Of a stretch of 64,000 nucleotides of DNA, positions 8,195 through 18,578 are shown piece by piece. Within the stretch, counting starts at the first letter, position 1. Each line of letters starts with the position of its first letter. The translations under genes and the position numbers were made by a program. The notes below the pieces were generated by a model, which ran no database searches, had not been told where the DNA came from, and was given only the letters and a program-made list of their open reading frames with translations. This DNA comes from Undaria pinnatifida (taxonomy: Eukaryota; Sar; Phaeophyceae; Laminariales; Alariaceae): NCBI GenBank assembly GCA_012845835.1, contig JABAKD010000023.1, forward strand, positions 5,624,137 to 5,688,136. Reading direction: 5' to 3'.

Positions 8195-10600
8195 TACAAA
8201 ACCTTGCGGAAGGGGGAATGTTACGATATACACCCATCTCCGTCGTGAAATCAGTTTTTTTTGAGAGAAAACTCGTCGCACGACGAGTGACTTACTTCCC
8301 TGCACCTCACAGACCAAAAAAAAAAACTTTTTTCATATTACCCTTTTTTTTAGGCCCAGAGAGCGTAGATCTATCTTCCCATCATTCCATTGTCACATAC
8401 ATGCGGAATCTTGATACAATAGCAAGATTCGAAACGGCCCGAAAGCTTAACGCCGCAAAAGGAACAGGCAGAGGGGGGGGGGGGGGTTACTCGCGCGAAT
8501 GTCCCCGAGCCACCGCAAACCAGGCCCCAAAAGCCCCCCACCCCCCCCAACGTAGCTACGATAGAGGACGCAGGTTGCGATAAGGGGCTCCTTTTTTTAG
8601 GGCCTTTTTTTTTCTCCAGTTGTGGCCGTAGTCACTCGCGCGATTGACCCCCTGTTCCTTTTGCGGTCTTACGCTTTTCGGTGCTCTAATTTTAGTCATA
8701 TCTAGCGACGTGAATCCGCAACGCCTTCAGAGGCGTGCTACGGTAGAGGCAGCAAGGTATACCTCTTTTTGGCTAATAAAATGTGTGTGTGTTTTTTTGT
8801 CTGAATGGCGGGACTCCTTGACCCCAAAATCGTCGGGGAAAAAAAATAATAATAGGCCGGTCTTGTTTTTTGTTTTTTCCTTTTAATCGACGAAACGACC
8901 TGTATACACGGTATACACTGGGTACATGCTTGGCGCAGCGTGGCTTGAGACCAAGGCTACGGTAGGGAGTGACCCCCCCCCCCCCCCCCCCCCCCAATTA
9001 ATCACTACCGGGTTTGAGCCACTCGCGCGAGTGGCTCAGAGCACCTCGCGGACAACAGGTGCGTTAGGCGATGTCTTTGGGGGGGGCGCAAGCGGAAAGA
9101 TAACCATCTCATCTGCGGACTGATTTTTCGTCAAGTTATCTCATACCGAAAACAGGACACAGGGGGGAGGTCACTCGCGCGACTGACCTCGGGCCATCGC
9201 AAAAAAAAAGGCCCTAAAGAGAGGACCCCCCCCCCCCCCCCCCCCCCCCCCTCCCGCCCCCCCCTATATCGTAGCATTGATCCCGGAGCCCTACGGTATA
9301 GCCTTTTTTTGGTCAGAGGTAGCCCACGTTTTCGTCTGAAGTTGTTTCTTAACGTCGGGGCTCTCTTCGCCTTAACCCCCAAAATCGTCGGAGAATGTTA
9401 AATAGCATTTTTTTTTGTAGAGCATGATTTTTTTCTCCCTGTGTACCTAGTCAGTAGCTAGCTAGGCCCTATTATCTACCAGGTATTATTACCGAATTTT
9501 GTTCATCCCCGTCGTACTACAAGTAAGTAGGAATTTTTAGTTTTCTGCAAGAAAAAAAAAACAGACAGTTTTTTTGTTCCGGGAGAGGTCTTAAGCTCCC
9601 AAGATTGATTGAGGAGAACCTTAAAAAAAAGAAGAAGAAGAAGAAAAAAAAGTGGCGTGCACAAGTCTATATCATCATAGGATGCGTCGCCATGAAGAAT
9701 ACAGTCAAATTTCTCAACAAGAAAAGGTCTTGCTGGTAGAGGTTTGGGCGAAGGAGCCCCATAACGTTTAGTCGGAGATGAACAAGGCCGCGGGAAGGGA
9801 GTCACTACTGTTGGGAGACGTGTCTGCGGGGGTTCAGAGTCACTTGCTAATTGAGTGGCTCCCCTCTTTCCTTCGCCGTGTCGACCTTTTTTTTTTTCGT
9901 GTTATTTTTATTACGATGTGTGAATTCATCCGCAGCGGAATATTATGGTCCCATAGCGACGCTGCGGCGAGCAAACTCAACTGGCTGCAGGTTTTTTTTT
10001 GTCAGTGAGAGAGTCTATGCCTTTTCATTTGGGTGTGAAGGTGGCTTTTGTCTTTCAACTAATGACCCAGTACAGACTAAAGCTTCGATATACACAATAC
10101 AAACAAAAACCAAGACGCCGATAAGGGGGGGGGGGGGGGGGGGGAAGGGGGGGAAGGGGGGGGGGAGGGGAAGGGGAAACAATTTTTTTCGCAACAAGAC
10201 CGGGTTTGAGCGCCGCCGCTGGAAGCATTGACTCTGTACCTCACGGACGACAAAAACGCCTTCCACGCGGGGTAGCTTACCACTCCATTGCGGATCCGCA
10301 TCTCACTAAACTTAGAAGGTTGCTGCAAAGATAGAGGGTAGCGCACCTTTGGCTGGAACCGTTCCTGAGCGACGGGACTCCTTGACCCGAAATCGCCGAG
10401 GTTACAGTAATTTTTCTGCATGATTTTCGTTGTATGCCTCTTATAGGTCCATGGGATTTTGACGCGTGCTACGGCAGAGAGAGGTAGGTGCACACCATTT
10501 TTTTATTTTTTATTTTTTTTGCATTATGAGGGTGTTCCTCAACTAGGGTAGCTTAAAACCTCTCCCAACAAAACTGATTTTCGAGGTGAGAGAGAAAAAT
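8195..10600. repeat. Mosaic of X/Z fragments, C26 run and G runs
   Basis: Z-type palindromes occur at about 8489-8502, 8636-8650, 9020-9033 and 9172-9186. X-type ends occur near 8733-8750 and 10460-10480. An uninterrupted run of 26 C lies at 9226-9251, a run of about 22 C at 8971-8994, and about 16 G followed by G-rich sequence at 10127-10170. I see no convincing gene. Homopolymer-derived frames (poly-Pro, poly-Gly, poly-Phe) are artefacts. Confidence 0.5.
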
Positions 10601-10800
10601 TAAGCTGCTACAAACCGGACGAAACATCTCGTAAAGCCTAGGGGTGTTCAGCGAGAAGAATCACCCCCCCCCAAAAAAAAAAAAAAAATGGCGTATTTTT
10701 TCTGACGATTTTGGGTTAAGGAGCCCCATTATTCAGAAAACGGTTTCAGACGGGTTTTTTTTTTTTCCATCCTGCAGCAGTGTCAGTTTTCTCCAGATCG
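10601..10800 (+). repeat. X-family fragment
   Basis: ACCGGACGAAACATCTCGTAAAGCCTAGG and GCGTATTTTTTCTGACGATTTTGGGTTAAGGAGCCCC match X. The beginning lies near 10460-10560. Confidence 0.5.
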
Positions 10801-11082
10801 TTTTTTTTTGGGGGGGGACAAGGTCTAACAAACTTCTGTTCGAAGTGGGGAACTTGCAGAAAAGAACGGGTGCACTTTGTTGGATATACCTGTGCACAAG
10901 TCTGATGTATTGAGGCGTACTTCGACTACACATAGAAATATTCGGAGATGATGTAGAGTAGAACTGTTGATATGATTGGCAGTCCCGATCTTCGATATGT
11001 TCGAGTTGATCGTTATCATGATGCGCACACGGGCAGGGGGAATATGTGTTGGTGTGTGCCTGAGCACAGGTCTGATTAATTA

Positions 11083-11262
11083 TATTATAAAAAAAAAATA
11101 CACTCCTCCAGCTTTGAGATTGGATATTTTGTCGAAACTCATCTTTGCAAGCTGTGTGTGATACTCCGATCGCGCGTATTACGGGTTGTGTGTCGTCATT
11201 AAGGATATAGGTCGGCGACTCCCCTTGCAACTGCAGTGTAGCTATCAGGGTCAACAGGGTGA
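11083..11262 (-). repeat. Repeated module, left inverted arm, with decayed micro-ORF
   Basis: About 180 bp that is the near-perfect reverse complement of 14048-14218. It ends inward with GGGTCAACAGGG. On the minus strand it contains an ATG followed by a short frame beginning MSFDKI, equivalent to the frame in the other arm. The upstream extension is broken here by a stop (CCGTAATAC instead of CCGTACTAC). A partial third copy lies at 35890-36001 and diverged ones at 15.4-16.0 kb. Confidence 0.75.
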
Positions 11263-11416
11263 TCTTAGGCAGTCTGTGCGCGGAAATTATAGAGTACTTT
11301 GGTGTATGTGATCCTCGTAGTAAGGGGATACCCTCGGCTTCAACAGGCCCCAGGCAAAAATTAAAAACAGTACAACAACTAAATTGGAATCAACGCGCAG
11401 ATCCAAGTTCGATTTT

Positions 11417-11682
11417 CGGGCACTAATACGAGCGCGTGTAGTGAATCCTAGACACAATTTTCTACTGTATTCTCAGGCACTAATACGAGCGCGTGCGGTG
11501 AATCCTACACACTTTTCTACTGTTTTCTCGGGCACTAATACGAGCACGTAGTGAATCCTACACACTTTTCTACTGTTTTCTCGGGCACTAATACGAGCGC
11601 GTGTAGTGAACCCTACACACTTTTCTACTGTTTTCTCGGGCACTAATACGAGCGCGTGCAGTGAATCCTACACACTTCCACT
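11417..11682 (+). repeat. Tandem array, about 55 bp x 5
   Basis: Units begin at the motif GGGCACTAATACGAGCGCG, with starts near 11419, 11477, 11532, 11584 and 11639 (spacings 52-58 bp). Each unit continues GTGAATCCTACACACTTTTCTACTG. The array lies inside the interval bounded by the inverted modules at 11.1 and 14.1 kb. No coding function evident. Confidence 0.85.
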
Positions 11683-11964
11683 GCAGTAGCGCAGGTGTCC
11701 TTGTCCGGCATGGGGAATATGGGGGGTCTCTCGCGCGATTGATCCCACGCTCTACTAGTACTACCAAAGAAAAAAAAAAAGTCGTCATCCGACAGTAGCC
11801 TGGGGAAGTATTTCCTTACACCCGTGTGCCACCGCAATACACTTCTTCCAAAATAGCATTCCACAGATATCTTCTCGATCGAGCGAAACGTGCGTACCAG
11901 CTTCATGACTGTTGAAAAAGGGAGTGACAGCATTGGGCGTAGAGCACTGTGTTTGGGTTCTGGC

Positions 11965-12277
11965 TCACGTGCAAACGAGGCAAGCCTGCCTGGTGCTGAG
12001 CTTCCCGTCCCGATCGCTGTCGTAGAAATCGAACAGCACCTTCATCCACCCGATGTCTTCTTCCTATCGTGCGCACGGTGACGAGTCGATTAGCCCACAA
12101 CAACGCTGGTTTGCCAGCGACAAGACAGACCTTGCAGGTGTTGCTGTTCTTGTTATCACACGGTTTTTGCTCACCTCGCCGCGAGTTTTGAAAATCCGCT
12201 TTCGAAAGACGGGATCCTATAAGTCGGGAATGGAAGAACTCACCTGGAGGAAAAGCATAGTCCGAAAAGGTACGATT
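11965..12277 (-). CDS. EF-hand-like protein, 3' exons (partial gene)
   Basis: Three short exons on the minus strand can be joined in frame at canonical splice sites: 12244-12277 (34 bp, ..CTCCAG|GTGAGT), 12175-12216 (42 bp, ACTTATAG|GATCCC..GGCGAG|GTGAGC) and 11965-12063 (CGATAG|GAAGAAGAC to a TGA stop). The last exon encodes FYDSDRDGKLSTRQA, which fits the calcium-binding EF-hand loop (D-x-D-x-D-G-x-L), although position 12 is Gln rather than the usual Glu. EF-hands bind Ca2+ in signalling proteins. Only one half-site is seen, so calcium binding is uncertain. No upstream exons could be assigned with confidence, so this may be a fragment of a gene. It lies between two inverted repeat modules. 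The exon model is inferred from splice motifs and frame only. Confidence 0.4.
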
Positions 12278-12411
12278 CTGTACAAAGAAAACACGAAACT
12301 GAAGACTGACGAAAACCTCCCCGGACAACAAAAGTACACGTGGAATCAGCACACGAAAGCATCAGGGGGATGATTGTTTTAAATATGCACCTGATACACA
12401 TTAGCACAACT

Positions 12412-12515
12412 TGCAACGTGCTACGATAGAGGTGTTACGGTATACCTCTTTTTGGCTGAAATTATTTTCTTAACGAAGGGGCTCCTTAACTCAAAGTCGT
12501 TGTTTCTAATAAGCT
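12412..12515 (-). repeat. X-family fragment
   Basis: CAACGTGCTACGATAGAGGTGTTACGGTATACCTCTTTTTGGCTGAAA and GAAGGGGCTCCTTAACTCAAA match the 97-bp X-derived unit at 5.3-5.6 kb, as a single copy. Confidence 0.6.
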
Positions 12516-12589
12516 ACTTGCATTAAGGGTTTTGAATCGTACTTTGGCCTGTCTGTGAGGGGGAGAAAATCACGAAAATAATAACTTGG

Positions 12590-13510
12590 TTAATGCAGGG
12601 TGATGGCCCAGTTTGCGAAAGGAAAAAAATCATACTTGTATCCCGTAATAAAAAAAATGAACGAACGACCAGGCAGCCAGGGCATGCGTGGGCCTTCGCG
12701 TCTACTCAAGGAGGTCGCGCGCGGGAGATGGCGGATCTCAAGAGACTGCTGTGATGATGGTGGCGTCATGGTGTCGTTTCTGTCGACGACCACGTTCTCA
12801 TGCAAAAATATAGAGCACACGGATGACGCTGAAGAAGCTCTCGTTTAAGGAAACGACGAGGTGCCTCGCTGTTTGAATATTCGCGCGGCCGAGCTAAACT
12901 GCTTGTCGGTGCTCAACAGAACGGCGCCACAGGGCAAGCAGAGGACCTCCCAAGAAAGCTCGGAGCATATGGCGAGGGTAAAGAGGTCTTGCAAGGAGGC
13001 GCGTCTGCGACGTGAACCGCGGGCGCATGTACCACACTGGGCGACGAAGGCAGTACGCTTCAGCTCTTCCGTCACAGTGATAATTACGAAAACATTTCAG
13101 CCATGCCATCGAGGGCGTAGACTGCTACGACATCTCCCCCGTCGAAGCTGACACACAGATCAATTTGATGGAAATGATGTTCACTCTCGAAAGGGCAAGA
13201 CGTGCCACGTACATAGGCGAAACATACTCCGATTTGATCGTACTCGGGGTGAGCCTGTTCCTCTAAAAGAGGATGCACGGTGTCTCTGGTCTGCCTTGCT
13301 TGGTGTCGTCCTGTCTTCCGATCTCCGAGCTCTTGAAATTCAAACTGTTCGCGGGTTTTCATGTACGGGTGTGGTTTTTCCATATTCTTGAGCAGACTGC
13401 TCAAAATATTCAAAAACGCCGACAGGCCACTCTGCTGCTGCTGTTGATGAGCTGCAAACAGGCTGTGCTGCAATGCCAAGGATAGAGCCGGGAGAGTCTT
13501 CCGCACCTGT
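12590..13510 (-). other. Possible but unproven exons
   Basis: Two minus-strand frames look more protein-like than their surroundings. 13084-13506 contains a short poly-Gln (CAG repeats) and the segment EYDQIGVCFAYVRGTS. 12845-13075 contains LKRTAFVAQCGTCARG. Neither matches a family I recognise and neither has a clear start. They could be upstream exons of the EF-hand-like gene at 11965-12277 or chance frames. Plus-strand frames overlap both and cannot be excluded. Confidence 0.2.
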
Positions 13511-14047
13511 GGCGTTGGCGTGGGTGACGCGTTTGTGGCGCGTTGCGTTTGTGTGTGGGCCGCAGCGGCTTGTCGGTCTCCAACGAACGTTCACGAGACG
13601 AGCCTTCTGATTTCGAAAATTGTTTGCTGGCTGTTACGTGTTCGTACGATAGCAAATGGCTAATTTTGCGCCGCTTCGGGCACTCTTGATGACGCGCCAG
13701 CCCGTCTGGCGTGGTCAATCCCGCAGAGCGTCCTCTAGGAACCTGGCAGCCTCTTCGGGAGAGTGCTTGGGTGTTGTGGATGCCGTCTGGTGTGTCCGGG
13801 ATGCCCTGTGGAAGATGATGTGTGCCTCGATGTGTTGGTGTCCTGGCTGTGCCAGAGGCCGTTTGCCAATCTTCTTATGTGGGATTCTATTAGTCTAGTC
13901 TACCTGGTGTGTTTTTTTCCTTCGCAAACTGGGCCGTCACCCTACATTAACCGGAAGTTGTTATTTTCTTGATTTTCTCCCCCCCACCGGCCAAATTACG
14001 ATACAAAATCCCCAGTCTAATGCAAGTAGATTACAATGACACGCCCT

Positions 14048-14218
14048 GTTGACCCTGATAGCTACACTGTAGTTGCAAGGGGAGTCGCCGACCTATATCC
14101 TTAATGAGGACACACAACCCGTACTACGCGCGATCGGAGTATCACACACAGCTTGCAAAGATGAGTTTCGACAAGATATTCGATCTCACAGCTAGAGTGT
14201 ATTTTAATTTTTATAATA
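14048..14218 (+). repeat. Repeated module, right inverted arm, with micro-ORF
   Basis: Reverse complement of 11083-11262. It begins CCCTGTTGACCCTGATAGC and contains a plus-strand open frame from ATG at 14104. The frame passes an internal ATG at 14161, reading MSFDKIFDLTARVYFNFYN, then runs into the CTG repeat and stops at about 14325. The total frame is 73 codons. The conserved part is the 5' half; the Ala/Asp-rich tail comes from the microsatellite. Function unknown. Confidence 0.7.
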
Positions 14219-14229
14219 ACACGAACGGA

Positions 14230-14290
14230 GCTGCTGCTGCTGCTGCTGCTGCTGATGCTGCTGCTGCTGCTGCTGATGCTGCTGCTGACC
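14230..14290 (+). repeat. CTG trinucleotide microsatellite
   Basis: About 20 units of CTG with two GATG interruptions. It encodes poly-Ala with Asp in the frame of the upstream micro-ORF. Confidence 0.95.
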
Positions 14291-14325
14291 TCTGCAAGCG
14301 ACACAGCGGTGACTCCACGATCTAG

Positions 14326-15415
14326 CAGTGCCCACGCGTACTCAAGCTGCGTGCTGTTTCTGGATGATTTTTTTGGAGTCCCGAACTTCCGCCGTACATC
14401 TGGGAGCGATAGTCTAGACTATAGCACTAGTTAAAGCTAGCCCCTGTAACACGTACTGCCTATTACGACCCTACACACAGCGTACGGGTTGCTATCACCT
14501 CAGCCATCTATTTAGAATAGTACCACGCCGTAGACGCAGAGTGGGGCAGGCTGGGCATCGTCGTGACTGACGCCTCGCTGAGCAGAAGTTCGGATACTCG
14601 CGTACGGGAAACATGCATATCTTAGCGTTTGGAGGGGAGACAGGAATAGCTGTAGAAATAAGGATAGGATTCGAAGGGTTAGAGGATAGGGTTGGGACTA
14701 GGGGCGCGGGTAAGGTTGCGCACCTTGAATCCGGTGAGTCGGGTAAGCTGGGCGTCGTCGTTGCTGACATTTCGCCGGGCATGTGAAGGCTCTCGCCCGG
14801 CGACGAGAAGCGGTCTGGGCTTGGAGAGCAGCGAGCAGGCCACGCTGGACACTGTTGATGGGGCAGTGGTTTCGGAGCTGGCAAAGGAGAACATCCTTTG
14901 CCTAAGCGGCCCCACGTTGGCAGCGGCGAGCGGTGCTGTGTGGGCGGTGTGTACCGTGCGCGTACTGCTGTAAACCAGAGGTATTGGTACTCGTGTAATT
15001 TGACTACTCGTAAAATATTGCGAAAGATACGACATGGCATGCGAAAAACTATTGGACTAGTCTAGACTACGAGTACCTGGTAGTCTATACTCCAGGAAGC
15101 ACGAGCGGTGTAACTTCAACCGAAACCAATTACGCCGCAATAAAAACTGCTAATCTCGTCTATTTAGTCTACACAGGAGATTGTCAGTGCAGCGGAATAC
15201 AGCAGCCTCTAACGCCACTACATTCGCAGGAGCAGCACGGCGACCGTGGAAGACTCGAGCAGACGCGCAACGAAACGAGCTCCACGAGTTACCCGAAGCT
15301 CGCCGGCGTCCGTAGCAGGCGTCCATAGACGCAATCTGGCACTGCAGGCGTTGCCAAAATCAACGATGCAAGGATATTGGCTACCAGACGAACTGTTACA
15401 GCGTACTTTTTTTTT
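14326..15415. other. No confident gene
   Basis: A plus-strand frame at 14692-14973 (93 codons) and minus-strand frames at 14495-15040 (Ser/Pro-rich) overlap each other. Neither has a recognisable domain or a supported start. CTAGTCTAGACTA-like palindromic bits recur (14412, 15056). No function can be assigned. Confidence 0.3.
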
Positions 15416-15419
15416 GTAA

Positions 15420-15990
15420 TAAAAAATTGAAAAACGTCAGCTGTGAGTACGACCGTTTGAATGATTGAAACTAAGCTTTGCAAGCTGCACATGGGTACAT
15501 CTACCGCATGTTTCACGAATATAATCTACAGTGGTTGCACCAAATTTACGGTAGAAGAAGGTTGTTCCCGCGCTTGTAATACGTTTGATCCTGTGTCATG
15601 AAAGATATAGGTCGGGGACTCCCCTCGATATTGTCAGAGGGCCAACAGGACGATAGGTCGCCTGGATCTTGTCGGAGGGTCAACAGGACGATTTTCCATA
15701 CTATTCTGTGCACTGATACTTGAATTGAATAACGTCACAGCTGTGAGCACGACCGATTGAATGGTTGAAACTAAACCTTGCCAAGCTGCGTGCTACATTA
15801 GGTCAGTGTTTCACTGATGATATAGTGTTATAGGTGAATATTTAAACCTGGTTGTTAACACACAGCTTCACATTTTTTTCACGGAAGGTCGTTCGCGCGT
15901 GTTCTATATTTTGTCCTCATCAAAGATATAGGTCGGTGACTCTCCCCTGGATGTTGTCAGGGTCAACAGGACGATTTTCCATAATAGTCT
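15420..15990 (+). repeat. Two diverged tandem copies of the 11.1/14.1-kb module
   Basis: Both copies have GTCAGCTGTGAG or GTCACAGCTGTGAG..CACGACCG.TTGAATG.TTGAAACTAA, and then AAGATATAGGTCGG.GACTC..CCC and a GG.(C)CAACAGGACGAT end. The first spans about 15430-15690 and the second about 15725-15985. The order of landmarks matches the arms at 11.1 and 14.1 kb. Confidence 0.65.
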
Positions 15991-16055
15991 ACAAGTAGTC
16001 TAATCATTTTGTGCACTGACTGATACTATTATTTTTTTTTCATTTTTTTTTTTTC

Positions 16056-16105
16056 TTCTTATCCTCCGGCGGATGGGGAAAAATAAAGCTTTAGCTCACC
16101 ACACT
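16056..16105 (+). repeat. 46-bp dispersed block after a T run
   Basis: ATCCTCCGGCGGATGGGG continuing to GCTCACCACAC is identical to a block at 48308-48352. Both copies are preceded by a long T run. The first 14 bases form a near-palindrome (ATCCTCC/GGCGGAT) and an AATAAA hexamer follows, so it could be the tail of a retroelement or a polyadenylation region. Confidence 0.7.
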
Positions 16106-16116
16106 ATTATTTTGTA

Positions 16117-16308
16117 TTTTGCTTTCAAAGTTGTACTCGGAGTATCATATTATTGCGCACCCCCCGCTCGGAGCACGGGGGGGCGGAGAGAGAGGCAGGC
16201 CCCCGGGGCTGCTCCAACAGCAGCCCCACGCTATCGTCCGTAACCCTGGGTATCCAGGCAAGTTCGATCCCGACTAGCAATGTCGCGCTTTCGACGCCAG
16301 CCTCCACC
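16117..16308 (-). repeat. Split direct repeat B2
   Basis: Matches 17196-17370 in the same orientation: TTTTGCTTTC.AAGTTGTA..ATCATATTATTG, CCCGCTCGGAGCACG..GGGGCGGAGAGA, GGGGCTGCTCCAACAGCAGCCCC and CGCTATCGTCCGT. Homology stops at both sides at the same points. The GGGGCTGCT..AGCAGCCCC core is itself an inverted repeat (hairpin). Confidence 0.85.
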
Positions 16309-16947
16309 TGGAAGACTCGAAAAATAAAAACATATTACTGCACTGCAAAGGTACTCAGCACAACGCACACTCGACACATCTAACGCAAATATCGTGTACT
16401 AGAGGGGCACCCATTTTACATACATAACGCCAATATACATGTACTCTGCGGCCAAGCAGCAACATTACTGACAACTCTCTCTCCTGCAGTTTCAGATTGC
16501 GCTGATACCGAGCGAAGTGTGGGACCAAAAACCACTGCGTCTGCTTATTAGCGCCCATCATCACACCTATATCTGCACTGCATAGTGCCAATTTCATGCT
16601 ACGAGGAAGAAATGGACGTACCTTCAGCGTGGAAACATGCGCGCATGTTCGCGAAATAAGGTAAGCAAACCGACATCGCACGAACGCCTGCATTGCACAA
16701 TACAGCTTCCCGACGGAAAAGGGCGCACCTCCAGCTTGGAGACGTGCCCGCACCACCCTGATGACATAAACAGGGACCCTGAGCACCACACAAGGATTAA
16801 AAACCAAAGCGCGCAACCCACGACTACCGAGCGGTTGTACACCGCCCCCTAGGTACGTGTAGCTAACAGCAACGAACACTCTGCCCGCGTTGCTGCGACC
16901 GCCTCATTCTCCCTCCACTGGCTCCTTCAAAAGCACGGGCAGAGAGG
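16309..16947. other. Unassigned segment between B2 and A2
   Basis: No match elsewhere in the window. Overlapping minus-strand frames (for example 16355-16879) are open but show no family motif. It could be an insertion into the element or element-specific sequence lost elsewhere. Confidence 0.4.
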
Positions 16948-17190
16948 TGGGAAATCAGCCAGTCTACCACACCTTGAACCTGTCTCGCTGACGATGTTTC
17001 TCTCTTCTCTGCGTGCTTCGCTTGCTAGTCAGCAACCAGACAGGCTGATCCAAGGTTCCCTTTGCTATACCAGGACAAGTAAAAGTAACCACCCGCGTTG
17101 ATCTCATTGGTCAACGTGCAATATAACCCCAAACTTCTTCCGTACGTACAAAACCCTTATTTTTTCTCGTGCCTTGATAATAATACGCGT
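16948..17190 (-). repeat. Split direct repeat A2
   Basis: Direct match to 22659-22889: TGGGAAATCAGCCAGTCTA, CACCTTGAACCTGTCTCGCTG, CAAGGTTCCCTTTGCTATACC, GATCTCATTGGTCAACGTGC and ACCCCAAACTTCTTCCGTAC. Only small indels separate the copies. Confidence 0.9.
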
Positions 17191-17195
17191 TGGAT

Positions 17196-17370
17196 TTTGC
17201 TTTCGAAGTTGTATCATATTATTGTGCATGCCCCGCTCGGAGCACGAAGGGGCGGAGAGAGGGGCAGCCCCCCGGGGCTGCTCCAACAGCAGCCCCACGC
17301 TATCGTCCGTGACCCTGAGTCAACTTCCATTCCAAATGGCAATGCCGAGCTTTCGACGTGCCAGCCTTCA
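17196..17370 (-). repeat. Split direct repeat B1
   Basis: Direct copy of 16117-16308, abutting A2 as the B1-A2 junction requires. Confidence 0.85.
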
Positions 17371-17526
17371 ACAATGGTGTTTGGCTCAGCTTACAGACGC
17401 ATTGCGTCCCCCCCCTACCCCCTCTGTTGTACCCTAGGATGCGCACGTCAAGACCCAACTTCTCCTTTCTATCCGCCTGGCACAAATGATGAGGTTGCGT
17501 ACCAGCCGAAGTAGTTACGTCGACTC

Positions 17527-18560
17527 CTACCACTCCAGCTTTGCAATGGGGTTAACTTGCCCCCAATCTATACCCTGACCCAGCTGGATCCTCATACCCA
17601 TCCCCTCCTCGGCCAATACATTTGCCACCCAGCTGGCATCCTTCCCGTGGCTACGAACGTACGTCTTATACGCATCAGACGCCCACCGGCCCTCCCGTTG
17701 CAACGTCTCTGGGGAGGCACCCCCTGCTGACAAGAGTGCGTTGCGCCTCCAATGCTAAGGGAGTGCAGATCGTACTCATCCGCCCGCACGCCCGCCAATG
17801 CAACCACTTCTCGCAGGGCTACCGTCGTTTGCTGCTTCGTCCACATGGACTATCTGCCACCACCACTGCCATACGCCACTAGGGGAGCCGAGGTCAAAAA
17901 CAAATAACAATACATCAACTCGAGCATACGATCGACAGCATTGCCAACAGCCTCGGTGAACCCGCCCGAACGCGCGAACTAACCGCCTCTTTACGCAACA
18001 GATCGCCCTTAGACCCACGAAATCAAACCTCGACACGGTCGGATCTCGACCATTGCGCCACTCAGAACTGTGCCCGACCGCGGAAGAAAGCCACGTCTGC
18101 CCGCCGTAAACAACACGTTTCGTGGATACGCGACCGGGTTTCCGCGAACATTTCGGACGCGCGGGTCAAAAAACAAAACGATGCACACAACGCAAGCCAC
18201 AACACGCGCCCCCCGTTACGCCAAGCAGGGATCAAAGTTTCGCCAGCAAGCAACATAGCCCACGACACGGGCCGACGCACGGTCGCCTGATTACCTACTT
18301 CCGCATGCTAGTGCGCCGCACCTTTGAGGGCCCTCGCGATGGCGGGGTGAGTGGTGTCGAGCTCGAAACCACGTGAAATGCGACGAAAAAACTTGATGGC
18401 CGACAGATGGCTTTCAATGGTCGCCGACCGCACTTTCTTGGTAGCAAACGCGTGCGCTACGTAGTCAAACAAATGCCACACGTTGGTCATGCCGTCAATG
18501 CCGCGATCAAGAAAGACGGGAACACCAGAACGTACCCGGAAGTCTACCCATGCTCCAAAA
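17527..18560 (-). pseudogene. Tyrosine recombinase of the DIRS-order element (broken)
   Basis: Site-specific recombinase that would integrate the circular cDNA. On the minus strand the N-terminal core-binding part (AASTERVYLGHFGAWVDF.. near 18.5 kb) is followed by FLTRASEMF (about 18150-18175), which carries the first catalytic Arg. Further on come DLHSLSIGGATH (about 17738-17768), the box II position, and GRWASDAYKTYVRSH (about 17655-17690), which carries the catalytic Tyr. At least two frameshifts separate these blocks (between about 18060-18036 and about 17740-17700). Box II should read HSLR; here the codon is AGC (Ser) instead of an Arg codon such as CGC, a one-base change. This supports an inactive enzyme. 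Confidence 0.8.
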
Positions 18561-18578
18561 TGCCCCAAATAAACTCGT

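Noticed and set aside
10015..10493. Pro-rich frames opposite the G runs
   Set aside because: Poly-Pro comes from homopolymer C on the minus strand. No conserved domain.
11417..11682. CRISPR array
   Set aside because: The 55-bp units are contiguous tandem repeats without unique spacers, in eukaryotic DNA.
12845..13075. RING-type or other zinc finger in the minus-strand frame (FVAQCGTCARG..LPCG)
   Set aside because: Too few correctly spaced Cys/His. Kept only as part of an uncertain region.
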